A stretch of DNA of 37,228 bases from Acidobacteriaceae bacterium (lineage in GTDB: Bacteria > Acidobacteriota > Terriglobia > Terriglobales > Acidobacteriaceae). A program made the position numbers and the translations under genes. The stretch lies in contig JABFXN010000344.1 of assembly GCA_013361705.1 (NCBI GenBank), forward strand, positions 1-37,228. Direction: 5' to 3'. Positions 24,051-32,254 of the stretch are shown here, in pieces (the stretch's first letter is position 1; each line of letters begins with the position of its first letter). The notes beneath the pieces were generated by a model. That model was not told the origin of the DNA, did not search any database, and worked only from the letters and a program-made list of their open reading frames with translations.

Positions 24051-25130
24051 ATGAGTGATTTGATTCCGCAACTGAATGACTACAGCGAAGCTGCGCTGGA
24101 CCAGGCCTTCATCGGCTTGCTGGACGAGGTGCGCCGCGGAGCGGCCACCCTTGCCTCTCCCGAAGCCGTGGAGAACTTCCGCCTTGAGTGGCTGGGCCGT
24201 AAACAGGGCCGGCTGAAGCTGGTCAGCGACGCCTGGCTGAAGACCGCTCCTGTCGAAGCCAAGAAGGCTCTGGGAATGCGCTTCAACCAGTTGAAGCAGG
24301 AGATCGAGGCCGCTCTTGAAGGCGGCGCGGCGGCCGGCAGCGATAAGAAAGCGGCTTCCCTCGATATCTCTTTGCCCGGCATCTCCCCTCGCGTCGGGGT
24401 AGAACATCCGCTGGTCAAGACCATGCAGCAGGTCGTCGGCGTCTTCAAGGCAATGGGCTACTCTGTCGGAACCGGCCCCGAGGTCGAAACCGACTTCTAC
24501 AACTTCGAAAGCCTGAACTTCCCTCCGAACCATCCAGCTCGCGATACCCAGGACACCCTGGTGATCGCCGATCAGGAAGGCAAGCCGCTGCGCGAGCGCC
24601 TGCTGATGCGTACACACACCTCCCCGGTTCAGATCCGCACCATGGAGAAGCAGCAGCCTCCCCTCCGCATCGTGATCCCCGGCAAGGTGCACCGGAACGA
24701 CGCCGCCGATGCCACCCACTCGCCCGTCTTCCACCAGGTCGAGGGGCTTTGTGTCGATACCAACATCACCTTCAGCGACCTGAAGGGAACGCTGGACCAC
24801 GCCATGAAGGCGCTCTTCGGCTCGGATGTGAAGACACGCTTCTTCCCCTCGTTCTTCCCGTTCACTGAGCCCAGCGCCGACGTGCAGATCAGTTGCCCGT
24901 TCTGCGGCCAGAAGGGCTGCCGCAAGTGCAAATACTCCGGCTGGATCGAGCTGCTGGGCTGCGGCATGGTCGACCCCGCCGTCTTCGGCTTCGTCAACTA
25001 CGACGCAAAGAAACTCTCCGGCTTCGCCTTCGGCATGGGCGTAGAACGCATCGCCATGATGCTCTACGGCGTAGGCGACATCGGCCAGTTCTACTCCGGC
25101 GACATGCGCTTCCTCGAGCAGTTCGCGTAG
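24051..25130 (+). CDS. pheS: Phenylalanyl-tRNA synthetase alpha subunit
   Basis: 359-residue class II aminoacyl-tRNA synthetase subunit that charges tRNA-Phe as an alpha2-beta2 enzyme. The N-terminal helical arm has RLEWLGRKQGRLKLV at about residues 44-58. The catalytic domain begins at HPLVKTMQQVVGVFKAMGYS and contains TDFYNFESLNFPPNHPARD. Motif 2 covers VIPGKVHRNDAADATHSPVFH with QVEGL after it. FFPSFFPFTEPSADVQI and GCGMVDPAVF come next, and motif 3 is GFAFGMGVERIAMMLYGV. Length and order are normal. The beta-subunit gene pheT, usually next, is absent: an M28 peptidase gene on the other strand follows a terminator. The region 23934-24050 before it shows only a single TTGAATGAA motif and no clear promoter. 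Confidence 0.97.
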   Translation: MSDLIPQLNDYSEAALDQAFIGLLDEVRRGAATLASPEAVENFRLEWLGRKQGRLKLVSDAWLKTAPVEAKKALGMRFNQLKQEIEAALEGGAAAGSDKKAASLDISLPGISPRVGVEHPLVKTMQQVVGVFKAMGYSVGTGPEVETDFYNFESLNFPPNHPARDTQDTLVIADQEGKPLRERLLMRTHTSPVQIRTMEKQQPPLRIVIPGKVHRNDAADATHSPVFHQVEGLCVDTNITFSDLKGTLDHAMKALFGSDVKTRFFPSFFPFTEPSADVQISCPFCGQKGCRKCKYSGWIELLGCGMVDPAVFGFVNYDAKKLSGFAFGMGVERIAMMLYGVGDIGQFYSGDMRFLEQFA

Positions 25131-25139
25131 AACAAATCA

Positions 25140-25266
25140 AATAATTGAATGAAGGAATGATTGAATAAATCAGAAGGCCCCGGAGATCCGGGGCCTTTCA
25201 CTTGCCCGAAATGCAGTTAGAACAATCGAGAACCTTATTCAATCATTCAATTCTTCAATCATTCAT
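25140..25266. repeat. Inverted TTGAATGA arrays flanking a terminator
   Basis: The left arm holds TTGAATGAAGGAATGATTGAA-type units and the right arm the mirror image. A perfect 14-bp inverted pair, GAATGATTGAATAA (25155-25168) and its complement (25235-25248), surrounds the terminator hairpin at 25174-25197. The right array includes the TGA stop of the M28 peptidase gene. The whole unit could fold as one large cruciform. Confidence 0.75.
25174..25197. terminator. Intrinsic terminator between pheS and the M28 peptidase gene
   Basis: A perfect 10-bp stem, AAGGCCCCGG/CCGGGGCCTT, with loop AGAT. It lies between convergent genes and could stop transcription on either strand. Confidence 0.88.
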
Positions 25267-26924
25267 TTGCTTAAGCTTTGCTTCCGCGCCGCCTCAAACT
25301 CATCGCCCGGATTCCAGGTAATCGGCGGCTGCGTCAGCGACACAAAACCCAGCTCAATCCCCAGCCGGCACAGGTTCGCCAACCCGCTGAAGTCCCACTC
25401 AGGACGAAAATTGTCACTCACGTTGTGATAGTCGTTCTGATTGAAAAGCTCAGCCTGCTTTCGTCCCCAATCCTTGTCATGCCCCTTGTACGTTCCACCC
25501 TGGCCGAGCGAAAAGGCCGGTACTCCCGCATGCGCGAAAGAGAAGTGATCGGAGCGGTAGTAGCCGCCGCTTACATCAGGCCGCGGTGCCGGGATCGTAT
25601 ATCCGAACTTCTTTCCAGCCGCCTCCATCGTGGAATAAAAGCTGGTGCGTTGCACACCGCCCGCGTGAAGCTCTGAGCCCATCCCCAACGGCAGAATCTC
25701 GTCAAAGTTCAGATTCAGGTTGATCTGCCCAAGTGGGACAGGAGGATGCTGGGCCAGATACAGCGATCCCAGAAGCCCCTGCTCCTCCGCCGTCACCGCC
25801 GCGAAGACCATGGAGTGCGGCGGCAACACCTTCGAAGACGTAACCGCACGCGCGATCTCCAGCAACATGGCCGTCCCCGTGCCGTTATCCGCAGCGCCAT
25901 TGAAGATCGCGTCCTCACCGGGTTTTGCGTCAGCCTTTACGCCCAGATGGTCGTAATGCGCCGAGTAGACCACCGCCTGGTCCTGAGCTGTGCGCAGCAC
26001 CCCGGCATAGATGCCGATCACATTTGGCGATTGGAAGTGACGGACAGAGCTCACCACCGTCGCCTTCAGCGAGACCGGAAGCTCTCGCGCCTGGAAGCCC
26101 GACTTCGCCGCGGCGGCAAATTCGGCGTCCAGCGTTGTGCCGGCTGACTCAAAAAGCTTCTTCGCAATATCGAGCTGGATCCACGACGCCGCCGAAAGTT
26201 TGGGGTCTTTGTCTTGAGTCAGGAAGGTCTTCTCCGAGGTGTTGGAGTTGCGGACAACATCCCACCCGTAGCTCGCCAGATCGGTGCGATGAATGATCAA
26301 CGCTCCGACAGCGCCCATCTCCGCGGCATGCTCAAACTTGTAGGTCCAGCGGCCGTAGTAGGTCATGCCCTTGCCGCCGAAGAACTTCGGATCATCGGAC
26401 GGAGGATCGTTGACGATGCAAAGAATCACCTTTCCCTTTACATCTACGCCCTTATAGTCGTCCCACTTGTACTCAGGCGCGGTGACGCCATACCCCACCC
26501 AGACGATTGGCGCATCGATCGCCGCCTCCGGCTCAAGCTTCGAATTGAAGACGACGAAGTCCTCCGCGAAACGCAACAGTATGGGAGCGCCAGATTTTGG
26601 GACAAGAGTAAAGCTCGTCTTCGCCGGGTCGGACTTAACACTGGTGAAGTCCACCTGCTGGAAGTAGGTGCCGTTGTCGCCGCCTGGACGAAGACCGTAG
26701 CTGGCGAATTGTGTCGCAATAAACTTCGCGGCCAGCTCGCCGCCGCGCTGGCCGGGATAGCGGCCCTCCAACAGGTCATCAGCAAGGAACTGATCGAAGG
26801 CGCGAATCGAGTCAGCCGAGACAGTGTTCTCCGCTGCTTCGACCGCAGGAGGCAATGGCTTGGTGGTTACGGTTTGGGCAGCCAGCGTTCCGGCAAGAAG
26901 AGAGAGGGCGAGCGCTTGCTTCAT
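25263..26924 (-). CDS. Secreted M28 family metallopeptidase with PA domain
   Basis: 553-residue zinc aminopeptidase of family M28. The signal peptide is MKQALALSLLAGTLAAQ, so it is exported. A protease-associated (PA) domain spans roughly residues 140-290, with YGVTAPEYKWDDYKGVDVKG and GALIIHRTD. The peptidase domain follows. Metal and catalytic residues are H323 and D325 (SAHYDHLG), D346 (GAADNGTGTAMLLEIA), E380-E381 (TAEEQGLLGSLY), and the late SDHFSFAHAGVPAFSLGQGG with the last His ligand. Start ATG 26924 is chosen for the signal peptide. The frame remains open 180 bases upstream but reads as non-coding. It probably trims peptides for nutrition. dacB lies 124 bp upstream on the same strand. 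Confidence 0.93.
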   Translation of the reverse strand: MKQALALSLLAGTLAAQTVTTKPLPPAVEAAENTVSADSIRAFDQFLADDLLEGRYPGQRGGELAAKFIATQFASYGLRPGGDNGTYFQQVDFTSVKSDPAKTSFTLVPKSGAPILLRFAEDFVVFNSKLEPEAAIDAPIVWVGYGVTAPEYKWDDYKGVDVKGKVILCIVNDPPSDDPKFFGGKGMTYYGRWTYKFEHAAEMGAVGALIIHRTDLASYGWDVVRNSNTSEKTFLTQDKDPKLSAASWIQLDIAKKLFESAGTTLDAEFAAAAKSGFQARELPVSLKATVVSSVRHFQSPNVIGIYAGVLRTAQDQAVVYSAHYDHLGVKADAKPGEDAIFNGAADNGTGTAMLLEIARAVTSSKVLPPHSMVFAAVTAEEQGLLGSLYLAQHPPVPLGQINLNLNFDEILPLGMGSELHAGGVQRTSFYSTMEAAGKKFGYTIPAPRPDVSGGYYRSDHFSFAHAGVPAFSLGQGGTYKGHDKDWGRKQAELFNQNDYHNVSDNFRPEWDFSGLANLCRLGIELGFVSLTQPPITWNPGDEFEAARKQSLSK

Positions 26925-27048
26925 GGGGCAGAGGTTTCTCCGTGAAAATTCGAGTTTATACAAATGCACCAGAGGCTGGTACCAGCGGGAGATGCCATCT
27001 TCGCTACAACGAAGCAGGGGTTGGCAGAGGAGCGCATGAAGCCAGGAT

Positions 27049-28650
27049 CTAGTTCGCGGCGGCAATCGCCGTGACGATCTTATCCATAGCATCCCGATCA
27101 GCATTGGTGCGCGGATAATGCGTGCTGACCATCACGGAGAAGATCCACGTCTTCCCACCGGCTGTATCGACATATCCCGATAGAGCACGCGCCTCGGACA
27201 AGGTCCCCGTCTTCGCATAGAGATGATCCTTCATCGGCGCATTGGGGAAGCGGGCAGCCAACGTACCGTCTTCTCCACCAATCGGCAGCGTCCTCTTCCA
27301 CTCAGCAAACCACGACTGCGTAGCCGCGTAGCTCAGCAATTTGCCGAGCGCCCGTGGCGTAATGAGATCGTGGCCGGAGAGTCCACTTCCATCGAAGAGA
27401 ACGAAGTCATCCGGATCGACACCGGCGCGCGTCGTCACGAAGCTCCGGATGACACGCGCACCCTCGACCGTTGAGCCTTCATTGCCATAGGCCACGCCGA
27501 GATGATGCAGGAAAAGCTCGGCATGCAGATTCTGAGAGATCTTATTGGTCCACAACAAAGCATCGATCAACGGTACCGAGGCGTGGGTCGCCAGAACCTT
27601 ACCGGCCGGCTCTGCATCGGGTTTTGGCGCGCCGAGAGTCAGCGGTTCATGTGAGGCAGCGAGAAAGTTCTTCGGCGCCGGTGAGATCGGAAAGCGGTGA
27701 CGCGCAACAGCTTTACCGGTCACCTCGATACCGCGAGCTTCAAGAAGCTGCTTCAGAGCAAGCGCAGCAAACTCCGCCGGATCGTGAATCGCCAGTGACT
27801 CGATATAGGGTTTTGCGTCAGAGGGAATTGTTCCACTCAGACGCACTGTCCTGGAACCAAGATCTCGCTCTGAAGCGATCCGTGTCGCAGAGCCGGGAGC
27901 GCCGGTGGTGATGTGCAGTTCCAGCGCGTAGTACGGCACCGCAGGAAGAAAGCTTGCCGTTGCGGGCTTGCCAGGATCGGTCGCGGGCGTGATGGTGACA
28001 TCGATGCGGTTGTCGTTGATGGTCAAAGCGCTGACGGGCGATCCATCATCGCCAACGGTGTCATCGATCGCCCAGTCCTCCGGATATGGATCCCAGGGAA
28101 AGAGGGTGTCATCGCCGACGATATCGCCATTGATCACCTTCAACCCGCTTGCTGCGACCTGGTCAGCCATTTGCGCCAGGTACTGCAGAGGATCGGCGGC
28201 GGGCGGAGCGGGCTTGGGACGCTGGGAAGGAGAGAGATACGGAAAGCTGCGGCCGGAGAGATTCGGATCGCCGCCACCGACCAGCACCAGGTTACCCGCC
28301 AATGCAGAGGGGGTCGCATAGATTCCTTCTGCCGTAATACGCGTCGTGAAGGTCTTCTGCGGCCCGAGTAATGCCATCGCCGTAGCCGTCGTAAAGACCT
28401 TGTTATTCGAGGCCGGGACAAAGTACTGCCCATCATTCAGTCCATAGACCGGCTTGCCATCGAGAGTGGAGACATAAACGCCCCAGTGCGCGCGGCTGAC
28501 TGCCGGATCGGCAAGGATGGCAGTGACCTGCTGCGCCAGCGTTGGTTTGCGCGATGCCTTTTTGTCAGCAGCAAACCCGGGCAGACTGACAGCAGCCAGT
28601 GTCACGACAGCGCAAAGCTGCCGCAAGGTCTTCTTTCCACTCAATCGCAT
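27049..28650 (-). CDS. dacB: D-alanyl-D-alanine carboxypeptidase/endopeptidase (PBP4, family S13)
   Basis: 533-residue low-molecular-mass penicillin-binding protein that removes the terminal D-Ala and opens peptide cross-links in peptidoglycan. A signal peptide (about residues 1-27, ending LPGFAADKK) exports it. The three active-site motifs are present: SNNK at 81-84 (PASNNKVFTTA), SQN at 372-374 (ISQNLHAELFL) and KTG at 480-482 (YAKTGTLSEARALSGYV). The PBP4 landmarks LVLVGGGDPNLSG and FDGSGLSGHDLITP are also there. The inserted domain between SxxK and SxN is the usual PBP4 size. The start at 28650 lies only 24 bp from the divergent folP start. A longer frame reaches 28710 but has no signal-peptide character. 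Confidence 0.93.
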   Translation of the reverse strand: MRLSGKKTLRQLCAVVTLAAVSLPGFAADKKASRKPTLAQQVTAILADPAVSRAHWGVYVSTLDGKPVYGLNDGQYFVPASNNKVFTTATAMALLGPQKTFTTRITAEGIYATPSALAGNLVLVGGGDPNLSGRSFPYLSPSQRPKPAPPAADPLQYLAQMADQVAASGLKVINGDIVGDDTLFPWDPYPEDWAIDDTVGDDGSPVSALTINDNRIDVTITPATDPGKPATASFLPAVPYYALELHITTGAPGSATRIASERDLGSRTVRLSGTIPSDAKPYIESLAIHDPAEFAALALKQLLEARGIEVTGKAVARHRFPISPAPKNFLAASHEPLTLGAPKPDAEPAGKVLATHASVPLIDALLWTNKISQNLHAELFLHHLGVAYGNEGSTVEGARVIRSFVTTRAGVDPDDFVLFDGSGLSGHDLITPRALGKLLSYAATQSWFAEWKRTLPIGGEDGTLAARFPNAPMKDHLYAKTGTLSEARALSGYVDTAGGKTWIFSVMVSTHYPRTNADRDAMDKIVTAIAAAN

Positions 28651-28674
28651 GGGCGGAGTGTAGCATCGGCATCG

Positions 28675-29502
28675 ATGGGCTTTGCACGAAGAGATCGTTT
28701 TCTCTGGCAACTGCGCTCACGCCAACTGTCACTCGGAGAGCGCACGCTGGTGATGGGGATCGTGAACGCCACACCCGACTCTTTCAGCGACGGAGGCCAC
28801 TACGATCCGGTAGCGCATGGCCTGCGCCTGCTGGATGAGGGCGCGGACATCCTCGACCTTGGCGGCGAATCGACACGTCCTGGCGGTGCGGGCGAGGTCA
28901 GAGGGGAAGAAGAACAAGGCCGCGTTCTCCCGGTCATCGAGGCGTTGGCTAAGACAGCCGCAATTGTGAGCATCGATTCCTATCGCGCATCGACCGCACG
29001 GTTGGCCGTCGAAGCCGGAGCGGAGATTGTGAACGATGTCTCCGGCCTGCTGTGGGATCCGGAGATGGCAGCCATCTGCCGCGCGCTGGGCTGCGGCGTC
29101 GTTCTGATGCACACACGCGGCAAGCCGTCAGAATGGGCGACGCTGCCGCCGATGACGGAGATTGTGCCGACCGTCTTTCGTGAGCTACAGGAGCGTGTCG
29201 AAGAGAGCGGTATTGCGCGCGAGCACTTGATCGTCGATCCCGGCTTCGGCTTCGGCAAACGCGGAGAAGAGAACTTCACCTTGATCGCAGGACTGGAAAG
29301 CCTGAAAGAACTTGGCCTACCGATCATGGCCGGCGCGTCACGCAAAGGCTTTCTGGGTGGCGAATTGCGGGACCGAGAGTTTGCGACGGTCGCGTTGCAT
29401 ACGGCAGCGATTCTCTCCGGAACGCATGTGATTCGAACGCATAACGTAAAGGCGGCGCTACAGGGAACCCGCATCGCAGACAAGATTCTGGCCGGAGCCT
29501 AA
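28675..29502 (+). CDS. folP: Dihydropteroate synthase
   Basis: 275-residue TIM-barrel enzyme that joins p-aminobenzoate to dihydropterin diphosphate in folate synthesis; sulfonamides act here. The signature MGIVNATPDSFSDGGHYDP is at about residues 24-42. LDLGGESTRPGG follows, then VSIDSYRASTARLAVEAGA (usually SIDT), IVNDVSGL and VLMHTRGKPSEW. DPGFGFGKRGEENFTLI has Phe where many enzymes have Ile. ASRKGFLG supplies the Ser-Arg-Lys of the pABA site, and IRTHNVKAA ends the barrel with Asn where HDV is common. ATG 28675 is the best start, but no good Shine-Dalgarno is visible and the promoter must lie inside dacB. No other folate genes are nearby. Confidence 0.95.
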   Translation: MGFARRDRFLWQLRSRQLSLGERTLVMGIVNATPDSFSDGGHYDPVAHGLRLLDEGADILDLGGESTRPGGAGEVRGEEEQGRVLPVIEALAKTAAIVSIDSYRASTARLAVEAGAEIVNDVSGLLWDPEMAAICRALGCGVVLMHTRGKPSEWATLPPMTEIVPTVFRELQERVEESGIAREHLIVDPGFGFGKRGEENFTLIAGLESLKELGLPIMAGASRKGFLGGELRDREFATVALHTAAILSGTHVIRTHNVKAALQGTRIADKILAGA

Positions 29503-29727
29503 GAAGATCGTGGAGCCCATGCTCTGGGTGCCCCAGGTCCGGGGTCCCCGACGAACTTGTTCGTTGGGGTGGTGTCCCTCGGGGACATGGGCCCGGCCTT
29601 TACTTTCCAGAGCGCAGATTTCAAGACCGCGGTAAAGCACTAACCCAAAAGCGGTTCGAGCTACGCTCGAATACCCAGGTCCCCTTGGGACCTGGGGCAC
29701 CCGGTCCTTGCCTGACCCAGGTTTCTT
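29503..29727. repeat. Hairpin-rich intergenic region between folP and tag
   Basis: 225 bp holding a chain of hairpins. At 29546-29569 is an 11-bp stem CCCCGACGAAC/GTTCGTTGGGG with one G-T pair, related to 3637-3658. At about 29573-29587 is TGTCCC/GGGACA. At 29655-29671 is TTCGAGC/GCTCGAA, and at 29675-29695 CCAGGTCCC/GGGACCTGG. No gene is supported. It separates two convergent genes and probably ends both transcripts. Confidence 0.7.
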
Positions 29728-30291
29728 TTACGCCCTAAAGCAATGTGCAGCATGGTCGTCGACCATGCCTATGGCCTGCATCCAGGCATACACAATCACA
29801 GGCCCGACAAACTTGAAGCCACGCTTGCGAAGATCCTTTGAGATCAACTCCGAAGCCGCCGTCTGCGCCGGGACATGGCCGGTGCGATTGACCGTTGGCT
29901 TTCCTCCTGCCAGCTTCCAGTAGTGCTTCCCGAAGTCGTCTCCGTTCTTTTCCATCGCGAGGAAGATCTTCGCGCCGTCGATGGTGGCCACAATCTTGGC
30001 GCGAGCGCGGATAATGCCCTCGTCCTGCATCAGGCGCTCGATATCTTTCTCCGTGTACTTCGCCACCTTTACAGGATCGAAGTCCTTGAACGCACGGCGG
30101 AAGCCTTCGCGGCGGCGAAGGATGGTCTGCCAGGAGAGGCCAGCCTGAAAGCCTTCCAGCATCAGGCACTCCCACATGGCGCGGCTGTCCCGCTCCGGAC
30201 GCCCCCACTCCTTATCGTGATACTCCTGCATCAACGGATCAGAACCGGCCCACGAGCAACGTACCTTCTCCAAGCGTCTTTTCTCGGACAT
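29728..30291 (-). CDS. tag: DNA-3-methyladenine glycosylase I
   Basis: 187-residue base-excision repair enzyme that removes 3-methyladenine from alkylated DNA. The zinc-binding residues match E. coli Tag: C12 (VRCSW), H25 (EYHDKEWG), H180 and C184 (VDDHAAHC). The HhH-type core has LMLEGFQAGLSWQTILRRRE with the active-site Glu46. FDPVKVAKYTEKDIERLMQ and IIRARAKI follow, and KRGFKFVGPVIVYAWMQAIG is near the C-terminus. Length is as expected. It is transcribed on the minus strand and is divergent from rmuC, another DNA-maintenance gene, with 120 bp between their starts. A small hairpin CCTGAT/ATCAGG lies in that space. Confidence 0.95.
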   Translation of the reverse strand: MSEKRRLEKVRCSWAGSDPLMQEYHDKEWGRPERDSRAMWECLMLEGFQAGLSWQTILRRREGFRRAFKDFDPVKVAKYTEKDIERLMQDEGIIRARAKIVATIDGAKIFLAMEKNGDDFGKHYWKLAGGKPTVNRTGHVPAQTAASELISKDLRKRGFKFVGPVIVYAWMQAIGMVDDHAAHCFRA

Positions 30292-30411
30292 GCGCTTCTT
30301 TTATCTCCCATACTCTCTCGGAAATGGAGGTATTTTCCGGGATTCGTACCTGATTTCCTCATCAGGATTTACGGCAGAATAATGGTAGCCTGAAGGCGAA
30401 GGAAAAACGAA

Positions 30412-31848
30412 ATGCTGATTGCTCTGGCGGCGCTGGAAGGCTTGACGTTGTTACTGGTACTCGCGCTGCTGCTGCGCAAACAGGGCCCCGCCGTCGATCC
30501 AGAGCAGATATCGCGGCTCACAACGAAGACTGACGCCTTGGAGACGGCTCTCCGCAACGGATTCAGTGACGCCCGGCGGGAGGCCCAGGAAACGACCTTA
30601 CGCACCCTGGAGGCCAATGCCAAAGCCGCCAGCGAACTGCGTATCGAGGTGACTGACAGCATCTCCAAGCTCAGCACCGTTCTGACCGGCGGCCTGGACA
30701 GCTTCCGCGCCGACAACAAAAGCTCCGCTGTAGACCTGCAGAAGGCGATGAACCTGCAGATGGACTTCCTGCAGAACCGGCTTGGCCAGTTCGCCGAGGC
30801 GCAGCACCAGCAGGCTACCACCCTGCGCGAGAGCCTGAACTCCAAGCTGAACGATCTGAGCACGAGCAACACCCAGCATCTGGACAAGCTGAACCGCGAC
30901 AACGCCGCCAAGCTGGAAGAGATGCGGCAGACCGTGGACGAAAAGCTGCATGCCACGCTGCAAACCCGCCTGACCGAAAGCTTTGGACAGGTCACGGACC
31001 AATTGACCAAGGTACACGCCGGGCTGGGTGAGATGTCCAAGCTCTCCGAAGGCGTGGACGACCTGAGCCGGATCTTTACCAACGTGAAGTCACGCGGCGG
31101 CTTCGCCGAAGTCCAGCTCGGCATGCTGCTGGAGCAGATGCTGGCCCCAAGCCAGTACCTGCAAAATGCACGAGTGAAGGCAAACAGCCTCGAAGTCGTC
31201 GAGTACGCCGTCCGCTTCCCCAGCCCCCAGGGTGAGACGCTGCTGCCGATCGACGCCAAGTTCCCGCGTGAGGACTGGGAGCGCCTGGAAGCTGCCTACG
31301 AGCGCGGAAATCCGGAAGAGGTTCACACCGCCGGTCGCGCCTTTGAGGCTGCCATCCGGACCGAAGGCAAACGGATCTGCGACAAGTACATCCAGCCGCC
31401 GGTGACCACACCGCACGCCATTATGTTCCTGCCGACGGAGGGCCTCTACGCCGAGGTGATGCGCCGTGACGGCCTGCAGGCGGAGATTCAGTCCAGGTGC
31501 AACGTCACCATTGCCGGCCCGAGTACCCTCTCCGCCATTCTGACCAGCTTCCAGATGGGCTTCCGCATGCTCGCCATCCAGGAAAAGGGCGACGACGTCT
31601 GGAAGGTGCTCTCGAAGACGCGCAGCGAATTCAGCAAGTTCGGCGACCTGATGTCGAAGATGGAAAAGCAGGTCAGCACGGTGCAGAACACCATCGAAAG
31701 CCTGAATGTCCGTACCCGGGCCATCAACCGGACCCTGCGGGAGGTCGAGATGGATGCAGGCAACCTGGGTGACGGAGACGAGATTCCATTCCCGGAATTG
31801 GGAAACATGGCCCCCCTGCTCGCCGCATCCGAAGAGGAACCGTTTTAA
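30412..31848 (+). CDS. rmuC: DNA recombination protein RmuC
   Basis: 478-residue RmuC, which is linked to limiting rearrangements between inverted repeats. Its nuclease-like domain is predicted rather than well characterised. Residues 1-22 form one TM anchor (MLIALAALEGLTLLLVLALL). About 25-230 is a long coiled coil rich in Leu, Glu, Lys, Asn and Gln. The RmuC core begins at about 225 with KSRGGFAEVQLGMLLEQML. It has LPIDAKFPREDWERL (an Asp-x-Lys nuclease-like signature), FLPTEGLYAEVMRRDGL and AGPSTLSAILTSFQMGFR. The C-terminal FSKFGDLMSKMEKQV is also typical. AAGGA sits ahead of ATG 30412. The gene stands alone in front of acpP. Its proximity to many inverted repeats here is suggestive but unproven. 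Confidence 0.95.
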   Translation: MLIALAALEGLTLLLVLALLLRKQGPAVDPEQISRLTTKTDALETALRNGFSDARREAQETTLRTLEANAKAASELRIEVTDSISKLSTVLTGGLDSFRADNKSSAVDLQKAMNLQMDFLQNRLGQFAEAQHQQATTLRESLNSKLNDLSTSNTQHLDKLNRDNAAKLEEMRQTVDEKLHATLQTRLTESFGQVTDQLTKVHAGLGEMSKLSEGVDDLSRIFTNVKSRGGFAEVQLGMLLEQMLAPSQYLQNARVKANSLEVVEYAVRFPSPQGETLLPIDAKFPREDWERLEAAYERGNPEEVHTAGRAFEAAIRTEGKRICDKYIQPPVTTPHAIMFLPTEGLYAEVMRRDGLQAEIQSRCNVTIAGPSTLSAILTSFQMGFRMLAIQEKGDDVWKVLSKTRSEFSKFGDLMSKMEKQVSTVQNTIESLNVRTRAINRTLREVEMDAGNLGDGDEIPFPELGNMAPLLAASEEEPF

Positions 31849-31878
31849 CCCGGTTCGTTTTCCTTTGCACCCGGTTGT

Positions 31879-31907
31879 TTTACACTCAACAGGGCGTTTC
31901 GTATCCT
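31879..31907 (+). promoter_or_regulatory. Candidate sigma-70 promoter of acpP-fabF
   Basis: TTTACA (31879-31884) and TATCCT (31902-31907) with a 17-bp spacer lie about 95 bp before acpP. No FapR- or FadR-like operator is evident. Predicted by pattern only. Confidence 0.45.
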
Positions 31908-32001
31908 AAGATTTCGCGGAAATTGGCCGCGTACGGTCGCAGAACGCATCAGGTTTGTGCAGTACCGAGATTCATAGAGGGAAGACAGGAGACCCAAACT
32001 C

Positions 32002-32241
32002 ATGGCAGATGTTTCAGAAAAGGTGAAATCAATCATTGTTGAGCAGCTTCAGGTGGACGAGGCCGAGGTGACCCCCGGTGCGAGCTTCCAGGAAGACCTG
32101 GGCGCCGACTCCCTGGACGTCGTCGAGCTGGTCATGCAGTTTGAGGAAGCCTTCGACATCCAGATTCCGGATGAGGACGCCGAGAAGATCAAGACCGTAA
32201 AGGACGCGATCGAGTACATCGAGTCGCACTCGAAGAAGTAA
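32002..32241 (+). CDS. acpP: Acyl carrier protein
   Basis: 79-residue acidic carrier that shuttles growing acyl chains on phosphopantetheine in type II fatty acid synthesis. The attachment Ser is S37 in the DSL motif ([19 protein letters not shown]). The rest, with [20 protein letters not shown], is classical AcpP helix III-IV sequence. AGGAG-type bases lie shortly before ATG 32002. fabF follows after 13 bp on the same strand, the usual acpP-fabF pair. The upstream fab genes (fabH, fabD, fabG) are not in the window. Confidence 0.98.
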   Translation: MADVSEKVKSIIVEQLQVDEAEVTPGASFQEDLGADSLDVVELVMQFEEAFDIQIPDEDAEKIKTVKDAIEYIESHSKK

Positions 32242-32254
32242 CCAAAGGAATCAC

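Noticed and set aside
29641-29700. tRNA-like GGTTCGA stretch
   Set aside because: GGTTCGAGCTACGCTCGAA is a simple 7-bp hairpin. No acceptor, D or anticodon arms can be placed around it.
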